The translations under genes were made by a program, and so were the position numbers. This document shows, piece after piece, positions 16,774-24,700 of a stretch of 64,000 bases of DNA. Position 1 is the first letter of the stretch; every line of letters starts with the position of its first letter. The notes beneath the pieces are model-generated. The model ran no database searches, had not been told where the DNA came from, and saw only the letters and a list, made by a program, of their open reading frames with translations. The stretch is from positions 331,247-395,246 of the forward strand of contig NZ_VFAH01000003.1 in NCBI RefSeq assembly GCF_008929045.1, in the 5' to 3' direction. Source of the DNA: Noviherbaspirillum aerium (lineage in GTDB: Bacteria; Pseudomonadota; Gammaproteobacteria; Burkholderiales; Burkholderiaceae_D).

Positions 16774-17021
16774 GAAAATCCAGCATCTGCTTCATTTGTG
16801 ATGAGCGGCCATCCAATTGCCTGTTCCGCCGCGCTCGCCGCGATTTTCTGGCATGCCTCTGCCCATCCTTCGCGCGATTTTTTCTTCGGCTTGCGGATCA
16901 CGATGGTGTCGTTTTCCACGTCGATTTCCACCTCGCCGATATCAAGACCGGTCTGCAACAAGAACGGCTTGGGAATCAATATCCCTTGCGAATTACCCAT
17001 CTTGCGGATTGCAGTCTTCAT
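16767..17021 (-). CDS. AbrB/MazE-family antitoxin
   Basis: An 84-residue antitoxin. The SpoVT-AbrB swapped-hairpin domain spans about 1-48 (MKTAIRKMGNSQGILIPKPFL, then VEIDVENDTIVIRKP), and the C-terminal tail (REGWAEACQKIAA ending ADAGFSW) would neutralise MazF by binding across its active site. The start at MKTAIRKMGN is preceded by AAAGGAATTTCT. Such antitoxins bind their own promoter; three direct repeats lie upstream (17040-17157). Confidence 0.88.
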   Translation of the reverse strand: MKTAIRKMGNSQGILIPKPFLLQTGLDIGEVEIDVENDTIVIRKPKKKSREGWAEACQKIAASAAEQAIGWPLITNEADAGFSW

Positions 17022-17039
17022 AGAAATTCCTTTAACAGA

Positions 17040-17157
17040 ATGTACGAACATAGTACAACAAACTTCCCATACGGCAAATGTTTATTTAAACAATGTTCGA
17101 ACTTTTCCCGTGGAAATGCTACTTAGTATTTACCGATGTACATACCATGTACGAACG
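17040..17157. promoter_or_regulatory. Three phased ATGTWCGAAC repeats upstream of mazEF
   Basis: ATGTACGAAC occurs at 17040-17049 and 17148-17157, with ATGTTCGAAC at 17093-17102. The copies are spaced 53 and 55 bp, close to five helical turns. The first also forms TGTAC-N7-GTACA (17041-17057), and TGTACATACCATGTAC overlaps the third. The array lies directly upstream of the antitoxin start and is a plausible autoregulatory operator for MazEF. Confidence 0.5.
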
Positions 17158-17465
17158 GCGCAACAACTCTTAACAGAGTGCTTAAGGTTTCCTGAAGAAT
17201 GCAACAACAGACTCTTGCAAATGCATTCTCTCGCCCGGGAAAGCGACCGGCGTGACATGGAACGAGGGCACGAAGAGAGGTGGTGGGACCAGAGTGCGAA
17301 GGTTTGAGTATCGACTGCAGGGATTACTACGACGTCATTACTTTGTTCCAACTCTTGGAGCGTCAATCAACATGAGGATGGCAAGGAAGGACGACAAAGA
17401 CAGCACAGACCTGCGGCATTAAGGTGCAACGCAGCAAGCGGCATGTTGATAGACGCTCTTAATTC
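17158..17465. other. Intergenic region without supported gene
   Basis: About 300 bp between the mazEF control region and the stop of the proline-rich membrane protein gene. No open frame with a ribosome binding site, no tRNA and no clear hairpin terminator was seen. Confidence 0.4.
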
Positions 17466-18803
17466 TTAATAATTGTAGAGATTGTTCGGCTTGGCATATG
17501 ACGGACAGCCGTTCTTGCCCCACATGCCGTTGCACAGTTTCCATTTGCATTGTTCGCGCCGGAAGATATTCGGCGCCGCCTCGCATTGCGCGAGCATGAC
17601 CTTGTGGCTGTTGGATGAGGAGGATGACGAGTTGGCTGGCTGCGTGTTAGCCTGGCTTTTCTGTGCGACCCGCGATGCATTGCGTCCATCATCGTCGGCA
17701 CGGCGGGACGCACTATTCTTCTTTTTCAATTCCTCGTCCGCCTGGCGGCGCATACGCTCGATTTCCTGATCTTTCGCATTCTTCGCCACCGTAGTGCGCT
17801 TGGACGTAGCCGGGGCGGGCGCTGCCGCCTTGTTTTCGGATTCCTTCGAACGCATCTCTCCCAAACCAGGCGCACGGTTGGCCGACGCAGCGGCTTCCTT
17901 TGGCGTAGCCGGTGATGGAGAAGACTTCCTTGCCTGCTCCGGCACCGAAACGGAGGCCGGGGGAATTGCAGGCTGCGCAGAGGCGACGCCCTCCTCTTCT
18001 CCACTGCCGCCGGAAGATATCGCCGCCGATGACAGCGGGGCCACCAGTGGCGCCGATGCGGTCTGCTCGCTCTCACCGGGCGGCTTGCCGTCATAGGGCA
18101 GCTCGCTGGAACGGATGCCGCGTGCTCCTTGGCCGTTATCGCGCCGGATCAGTTCTTCATATGGGGGCAAGGCAGGCTTGGAGGAAACGATGCCAGGCAC
18201 CGGCGACGCCGCCGTTGGATGCTGGCCGGAGGAATCAGCCCACCATGCGCCACCCAGTCCCGCAGCCGCGCCAAGCGTGAAAATCAGGGCCATATGAATG
18301 GCGCGGAAACCTTTGCGCCGCCGGCTGACCACCGGTTCGCTGTAAGGGGCATACCGCGCCGCATACTCGCGCTGGAACTCTTCATAAGCGGGATTGGGAG
18401 GAAGATTGCCATAGCGATACGCCGATGTGTCGGGGCCTTCGCCATTCTGCTGCTGCGCAGGTTGCGGCGGCTGTCCTTCCTTCGGAGGGATCGCAGCACC
18501 GGCATCCCGCGGCTCCATCCGGGGCCTGTCGCCTCCGGATGCCGCGGGATCGGGTGTCGGAATCGATGAAGAAAAGCCAGTCAAGTAACGTGTCCTCCGT
18601 AGCAGCACAGCAGTGACCGTTCCTGGCAGCGAAGCCGCAGGAATTCGCCTCCTGCCCGCCAGGTCCTCATGGCAGTTCAGGCTCTTAAAGCGCGTGGTGG
18701 CTGCAGGGGGTATGTATGTCGACGCATTGCAGACGACCTGCGATTGATCGCACCGCGCGCAACCCCGGGCGGTCTTTTCCAACCCGCAATATGAGCACCG
18801 CAT
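17466..18803 (-). CDS. Single-span membrane protein with Cys-rich C-terminus
   Basis: 445 residues, family not recognised. The N-terminus MRCSYCGLEKTARGCARC could be a small zinc ribbon (two CxxC pairs). A Pro/Gln-rich region follows, then one transmembrane helix (about 165-190, MALIFTLGAAAGLGGAWWA), a long Ala/Pro/Ser linker, a charged helix (EIERMRRQADEELKKK) and a C-terminal module whose four cysteines are arranged C-x12-C-x4-C-x8-C (NIFRREQCKWKLCNG and KNGCPSY). The last module looks like a conserved folded domain and would be periplasmic. The start is uncertain, lacking a clear ribosome binding site; if residues 1-90 were not translated, initiation could be near MEPRDAG. Confidence 0.6.
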   Translation of the reverse strand: MRCSYCGLEKTARGCARCDQSQVVCNASTYIPPAATTRFKSLNCHEDLAGRRRIPAASLPGTVTAVLLRRTRYLTGFSSSIPTPDPAASGGDRPRMEPRDAGAAIPPKEGQPPQPAQQQNGEGPDTSAYRYGNLPPNPAYEEFQREYAARYAPYSEPVVSRRRKGFRAIHMALIFTLGAAAGLGGAWWADSSGQHPTAASPVPGIVSSKPALPPYEELIRRDNGQGARGIRSSELPYDGKPPGESEQTASAPLVAPLSSAAISSGGSGEEEGVASAQPAIPPASVSVPEQARKSSPSPATPKEAAASANRAPGLGEMRSKESENKAAAPAPATSKRTTVAKNAKDQEIERMRRQADEELKKKNSASRRADDDGRNASRVAQKSQANTQPANSSSSSSNSHKVMLAQCEAAPNIFRREQCKWKLCNGMWGKNGCPSYAKPNNLYNY

Positions 18804-18942
18804 GTTGAACCAGCCTGAATAAACGGTAACTTATGTCAGGAAAGACAACGCGGCACTTCAGTGGTTCAACAGGATAGATGAGAGATATGCGATTGGCCAT
18901 GCGCCAGCAGCAAAATCCGCCGTGTGCTTGAGCTCGCTCATG

Positions 18943-19066
18943 CCAGGAGGTATGTGATCAGCGTGCGGGTTCGGAGCCGTGTCGAGGAGCGCACGCGCAA
19001 GAGACAGTACACTGAGCACTTCAGGCGCGGACCCGGGTCGAACAGCAGCTTATCTGCAGAGCCTAA
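18943..19066. repeat. Degenerate copy of the dispersed TIR repeat (subtype a)
   Basis: Shares GTTCGGAG, GTCGAGGAGCGCACGCG and AACAGCAGCTTATC plus a terminal GAGCCTA with the intact element at 14482, in the same order and spacing. The terminal inverted repeats are eroded. It lies in the 317-bp gap between the Cys-rich membrane protein and the L,D-transpeptidase; nothing else was seen there. Confidence 0.65.
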
Positions 19067-19120
19067 TCCAGGCAGCCGGAAAGGCAGCGGTATCCGGCAT
19101 TCGATATGCGGCTCTTGCGT

Positions 19121-20368
19121 TCAGAGATTGACCTCGTACAGCACCTTCCATGACGCACCTTCCTTGGTCCAGTACTGGCGCTTGCGCAAGGTGCTTTTGT
19201 TTTTCCCGACCATGGTTTCCTGAGTGAATGTACTCACGATCATGTCATCGCGCCCGGGATAGAAGAAATGCGTCATGTCCCGCAAGGTCAGCTTCAATGC
19301 CTTTACGTTGCCTAGCGACTGCTGATGCTTGCCGAGCCAGACATCGATATCCTCGCCGCGGTCGGACTTGAACTGGCGGGAATAATTCCGGGCGACCCGC
19401 AATGGGTTCAGGCTTTCGATGTCCTGGCGCCATTCCTCGAGAATGCGGGTGGCAACCGCACGGTCATTGTCCCATTTGGTCTGGTTGACGAAGTCGATGG
19501 TCTCGCTGATCACGACAGGCGTCTTGCCGATCTCGACCGAACTGGACAGCCTGTGCAGGTCCGGATTGGTCAGCACGACACAGCCATCCGAGGACAGGGG
19601 CGGCCTGCTGAAGCTGTCCGACGGCGTTCCGTGCAGCCAGATGCCCGAACCGCTGCGGCCGTTGAGCTTGTCCCATTCGTTCGGATAATTGATGGGCAGC
19701 GCCCCCGATCCGTAGAAGTCGGGCAAGCGCGTGCCGGAGAGGCGGCTGGTGATGTAATAGATCCCGATCGGGGTTTTCTGATCACCTTCCTTGAGTTTGT
19801 TGACGCCGTACTTGCCCTGGCTGATGTAGTAGTCGGTGACCAGTTTCAGCTTTCCGGCCCGATGCGCATACACATAGAGCCGCGAGCGCTTGGCATCCAC
19901 CAGCAGCACATGCTTCTGGTCTTCGCGCAGCTGAAGCACCTGCCGCGGAATCAGATCCGGATCGGGCCGTTCGCGCAGCGACTTCATGCGCACCATGGCT
20001 TCCTCGCGCAGATTCTTCAGCTTGTCTTCCGGTCCGACCACGGCGCCCAGCGTCGCGACGGGCCGGTTGTGCATCAGCAGCAGGTCGCCGCGAATCAGGT
20101 GGCCGAGCCGAAAATTCGGATAGGCCTCGACCAGGCGGTCCGCCTTCTCGAGGGCGCTGCGAAGATGATTGGCGCCGAGCTCCTTGTAGACATCGATCAG
20201 CAAGGCCTCCGGATCGGGCTTGGATGCGACAGCCTGCATCGCTTCGCGGATGGCGGGGCTCGTCGCGGCAGCCGGGGCCGATACGCTCCAGGCAGCCGCA
20301 AGCGCACCGGAGAGGCTGAAGAAGAGTCCGCGCCGCAGGAGCGGCTTGATGGGTTGAACACGAAACAT
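19121..20368 (-). CDS. L,D-transpeptidase (YkuD) with NTF2-like C-terminal domain
   Basis: A 415-residue periplasmic enzyme. A signal-like N-terminus (RRGLFFSLSGALAAAWSVSAPAAA) is followed by a helical region and a YkuD domain (about 160-290) with the catalytic HGTPSDSF...LSSDGCVVL motif, where Cys is the nucleophile. The C-terminal ~110 residues resemble the SnoaL/NTF2-like domain of Cds6-type transpeptidases. The family forms 3-3 peptidoglycan cross-links or attaches proteins to peptidoglycan. The start at MFRVQPIKP overlaps the TPR gene's stop as ATGA, so the two are translationally coupled and probably function together. Confidence 0.88.
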   Translation of the reverse strand: MFRVQPIKPLLRRGLFFSLSGALAAAWSVSAPAAATSPAIREAMQAVASKPDPEALLIDVYKELGANHLRSALEKADRLVEAYPNFRLGHLIRGDLLLMHNRPVATLGAVVGPEDKLKNLREEAMVRMKSLRERPDPDLIPRQVLQLREDQKHVLLVDAKRSRLYVYAHRAGKLKLVTDYYISQGKYGVNKLKEGDQKTPIGIYYITSRLSGTRLPDFYGSGALPINYPNEWDKLNGRSGSGIWLHGTPSDSFSRPPLSSDGCVVLTNPDLHRLSSSVEIGKTPVVISETIDFVNQTKWDNDRAVATRILEEWRQDIESLNPLRVARNYSRQFKSDRGEDIDVWLGKHQQSLGNVKALKLTLRDMTHFFYPGRDDMIVSTFTQETMVGKNKSTLRKRQYWTKEGASWKVLYEVNL

Positions 20369-21534
20369 CAGCCGCCCGTGTTTTCCTGCTTGATCTTCCA
20401 TTTCCCGCCCTGCTTGGTCAGCACCAGGGTCTTGCGGGTGTTGGCAGTCAGCTGATCAGACAGATAGACCTGCCTGAACTTGACGGTGGCCGTATTGCCG
20501 TTGACGCTCACCTGAGGCGATTCGATCTTGACACTGATGCGGCCCTTGCCGACGATGCGGCTGCGACGCTCTTCTTCCCACGCCTTGCGCGCCAGTCCGT
20601 TCGGCGCCTGGAAATCGCTGCCATAGGCGTTCAGATATCCCTTGACGTCCTGCGCGCTCCAGGCCTTTGCCCAGTCGCGCACGGCTTCGATCACGTCGTC
20701 GCGCTCGCCATTGTTTTCCGGCGCGGGTTTGGCGGCGGGCTTGGCTTCCTGCTTGGCGGATTCCTGCTTCGGAGTTTCCTGCTTGGCGGATTCCTGTTTG
20801 GGAGGGGCAGGCTTGGTGGCGGGGACCTGGTCCGCGGGCTTGGCTGCCGGCACGGGCGCGGGGGACGGCGCGGGCGCCGGCGCCGGTGATGGCGCAGGTG
20901 CCGGTGCCGGCTTCGGCGCCGACGCGATGATCTGCTCCTGCGGTTTCGGCGGAATGGAAGATGGCTTGACGTTCCCGGCCACCCCGTTGACGCTGACGAG
21001 CGAGCGCATCAGCGTCAGCTTGGACTTCGCCCCGGAATTACCGGAATCGAGCTGCAAGGCCTTGTCATATGCCTGGCTGGCGAGCTTCGCATGCACGTCG
21101 CCCAGGTTTTCGTAGGCGGTGGCATAAGTCGGGTTGGTTCGAATCGCCGCATCCAGCGCGGAGCGCGCCTTGTCATACTGGCCAGATGCCGCATAAAGCA
21201 CGGCCAGGTTGTTATAGGGTTCGGGCAGGGTCGGATGATCGTCGGTCAGCTTGGCGAAGATGGCGATGGCTTCGGCGGACTTGTTCTGCTCGGCCAGGAT
21301 CACGCCTTTCAGGAAACGCAGTTGCGCATCCCGGGGCGTCCGGGACAGCGAGGCGTCGACCTTGCTCAGGGCTTCGCCGTATTGACCGGCACGCATGAGC
21401 TTGTTGATATCGGCTGCGTCATCCGCGAGCGCAGGCGCGGCAGACAGCGCGGCCAGCAGTCCCGACAAAAGGATGCTTTTATTGATGGCGGGACGCAAAC
21501 GGATTTTGGACATGCGGCGGGTCGAGAAAGTCAT
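20368..21534 (-). CDS. TPR-repeat periplasmic protein with Cds6-like C-terminal domain
   Basis: A 388-residue exported protein. A signal peptide (NKSILLSGLLAALSAAPALA) is followed by three or more tetratricopeptide repeats (about 45-160), a low-complexity linker of Pro-Ala and then KQESAKQETPKQESAKQE repeats, and a C-terminal domain (about 285-388, VIEAVRDWAKAWSAQDVKGYLNAYG) of the NTF2-like type that also ends the adjacent transpeptidase. Sharing that domain with its coupled neighbour suggests a common partner or ligand at the cell wall (inference). ATG at 21513 is an alternative start; neither has a clear ribosome binding site. Confidence 0.8.
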   Translation of the reverse strand: MTFSTRRMSKIRLRPAINKSILLSGLLAALSAAPALADDAADINKLMRAGQYGEALSKVDASLSRTPRDAQLRFLKGVILAEQNKSAEAIAIFAKLTDDHPTLPEPYNNLAVLYAASGQYDKARSALDAAIRTNPTYATAYENLGDVHAKLASQAYDKALQLDSGNSGAKSKLTLMRSLVSVNGVAGNVKPSSIPPKPQEQIIASAPKPAPAPAPSPAPAPAPSPAPVPAAKPADQVPATKPAPPKQESAKQETPKQESAKQEAKPAAKPAPENNGERDDVIEAVRDWAKAWSAQDVKGYLNAYGSDFQAPNGLARKAWEEERRSRIVGKGRISVKIESPQVSVNGNTATVKFRQVYLSDQLTANTRKTLVLTKQGGKWKIKQENTGG

Positions 21535-21786
21535 GAATCGATGGGCGTTATTTTGCAGCAAAAACCGGATGCGCGATACAGGAGTTCGCTTATCCGGCGG
21601 TCATGCGTTTGCCGCTACAACAGCCAGAATGCCAACACCCGGGAATGCTTTGCCAGAGAGGCAATCCGATTGCCCTCTCCGCAGCCCGGAACATTCCAGA
21701 GCGTTTTCGCCCGTAAAGCGCCATTGTGCAGGACAATGCCGCATCCGTGCAGCATGCCGCGGGACCCTTGAGGTATTTTGAGGGAT

Positions 21787-24700
21787 TCAACGCTCCGCGC
21801 TTGCATCCTCGGCAAGCTGAAAAGTCATGCGCATGCCCGCTGGCATGAGCATGCCGCCGTGTTCGTCGACTGCGGGGCCTGGAGTGACGGATGAGACCTC
21901 GGTACGTTCGCCGGCGGCACCGGCGGCACCGGCGGCACCGGCGGTACCTGCATCATGGATGAACCATGCGGAAGCTGCCACGCCCACGACAAAGGCGACG
22001 CCGCTCATCAGCGCAACCACGGGGCGGCGAACAAGCAGTCCCCCTCGGGCCGGGACCGGCGAATCGGCGAGCACCGCTTCGGCACGGCGTCTCCAGTCGC
22101 CCAGCTGGCTGGCGTCGGCCGAAAGGCGATCGAGCAAGGCCTTGGCGGCCGCCTGTGCAGCGTCGCGTTCCTGATCGCAGCTGCGGCGGCGGTCGTCGGC
22201 TGCGCTTGCGGCGCTCTCGGCGCACGCCTTGCGGCTGCGGGCCGCTTCCAGCGCACGCTGTTCGGCCGCCGCCTGCAGTTCTTCGGCGGTACGCGCCTCG
22301 GCTTCCGCCTTCATGCGCTGCATGGCCAGTTCGGCGGCTTCACGTTCCGCGACGGCGCGCTGTTCCGCGTGTTCGCAGGCAATGCTGTCGGACTGCATCC
22401 GCTCCTGGATGGCAGCCAGCGCCTCCTGCTCCGCCTTGGCACGCGCACTGTCGGACCGTGCCAGTTCGATCATCCCGCGCGCTTTGGCTTCGGCGGCGTC
22501 GGCGGCCTCCTTGTTGAGGCGTACCTGTTCGACCGAAGCTTCCAGGAACCGCTTTTCCGCGGCAAGACGGGCTTCGGCGGCCAGGCGCGCCTGGCGCGCA
22601 GTTTCTTCACGGGCACGCGTGATGCTCGCCTGCTCGGCGGCAAAGCGCGCGCAATCCTGCGCATCGGCATGCGTCCGGCTTTCCGATTCCAGCCTGGCGT
22701 CGATGTCCGCGAGCGCCTGCTGTTCGGCCGCGGTGCGCTCCTGTTCCAGCTTGAGCTTCTGCCTTAGCGCAGCGAGTGTCTTTTCCTCCGCCGCTACGCG
22801 CCGGCGCGCTGCCGCTGCCAGCGTGACTGCTTCGCGCGCACGGGCAATCGCAAGCGAGGCGGCCTGGCGATGGAGTTCCGCCTGTTCCGCCGTCTTGTCG
22901 AACAATGCCTTTTCAGCCATGCATCTGGCTTCGTCGGCGGTACGCATGTCGCGCTCCGCAGCGGCCCGCTGCTGCTGCATGAGGGTCATGCCGCGTTCAG
23001 CGTCGGCGCGCTGCCGGGCCTCGCGGCTTGCCGCTTGTTCCGACGCGACTTTTTCCTGCAGCGCTTCCAGTGACTGGCGTTCTGCCTCGGCATGCTGCTG
23101 CTCGGCCATGGCGAGAGCTACCGCCTGTTCGGCCCTGGCGCGCGACAACTCCGCAGCCCTGCGCTGCGCCTCGGCGTGCTGCGCCGAATTCTCCAGGGCG
23201 ATCTTTTCCGCTGCAGCCTGATCCTGCTTCGCCAGACGGGCCGAACGCTCCGCGGCTTCCCGCTCCGCCAGCAGAGTCGCCAGCTCGCGCTCCGAACGGA
23301 TACGCGCCTCGCTTTCATCGCGCAGCGTCTTTTCCGCCGCCAGCTTTTCCTGGATGGCTGCAAGCGCTGCCTGTTCCGCGGCGACCCGCTCCTTTTCGAC
23401 CCTGGCCAGTTCCATGGCCTCGCGCACTTTTGCCAGCGCCGCATGCGCCGCCTTGCGCTCCAGTTCGGCCCGTTCGGCAGCCTGTTGCGCCAGCTGCCTT
23501 TCGGCGGCGAGCCGGGCTTCGGCCGCCTGGCGCGCCGAGCGTTCGGATTGCTCGCGCATGCGAATGGCGTCGGCCCGCTCTTCTTCGGCGCGGGCGCGCA
23601 TGTCGGCTTCGGCATGCGCCGTCCGCTCGGCGTCCAGGGTATTGCGCACCGCCTCCAGCGCCTGCTGCTCCGCTGCGGCGCGAGCCTGTTCGACGCGCGC
23701 GAGTTCGACGGCTTCGCGAGCACGGGCCTCGGCAGCATCGGCGGCTGCACGTTCGGCGGCGGCATGCAGCGCAGCCTGTTCAAGCGCCAGCTTTTCGGCT
23801 TCGCACCTGACTTCCCATGCCTCGCGCGAGATCTGTTCCCGCGCCTGCCTTTCCTGAAGCAGCTGCGTCTGCTCCTGTTCGGCATGGAGACGGGCATCCA
23901 TTTCGGCGCGAAGACGATCTTCCGCCTCGCGCTTTTCCTGCGCGGCATGCAGCGCCTGCTGCTCCGCTTCGACGCGTTCGCGTTCGGCACGGGCCGCCTC
24001 GGTGGCTTCCCTGGCCTTAAGCAGCGCGGCAAGCGCCGCCTTGCGCCTGAGTTCCACGGCTGCCCTGGACTGCTGATTGGCATGATGCAGCGCCGTCGCT
24101 TGCGCAGTTGCCGCGGCCTCGGCCGCACGGTCGAGTTCTTCCTGTACCTTCAGCGCCGCGGCCTGCTGGCGATCGGCTTCGGCGCGCTGCCGGGCCTGGG
24201 CGAACGCGGCCTGCTCTGCCGCCAGCTTTTCCCGTGCCGCTTCCAGCGCCTCGCGGGCAGCAAGCGCCTTGTTCCTTTCCACTTCCGCCTTCTGGCGGAG
24301 AGCGGCAAGCGCCTGCTCTTCATCACTTGCACGCTGACGCTCCAGTTTGGCAAGCTCGACCGCTTCGCGAGCCTGCTGAACCGCCGCGGCGGCAGCCTGG
24401 CGCTGGGCATCGGCGCTTTCAATTGCCTTGGCCAGGGCCAGCTTGCCGGCGGCAATCTCCTCTTCCTTTGCGGCACGCCGGGCCTGCTCGGTCTGTTCCT
24501 GCATGCGCAGCAGGCTGGCGTGCTGCTGCTCCGCCTCAGCGCGCGCATGTGCTGCGGCGGCCGCTTCTTCCTCGGCGCGCATCCTTGCCTGCAGGGCGTC
24601 AACCGCCTGCTGCTCGGCTTCCGCGCGCTCGCGTTCGGCACGCGCATGCTGCATCGCTTCATGGGCTTTGCGGGCCGCCGTTTCAGCGGCCTGGCGCTGC

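Noticed and set aside
21908..21946. 9-bp tandem repeats near the end of the coiled-coil gene
   Set aside because: They simply encode the Gly-Ala-Ala stretch after the transmembrane helix; no separate function is needed.
22480..24663. CRISPR-like or satellite DNA repeats
   Set aside because: The repeats are in-frame protein repeats of about 294 and 357 bp with diverged DNA, not short identical repeats with spacers.
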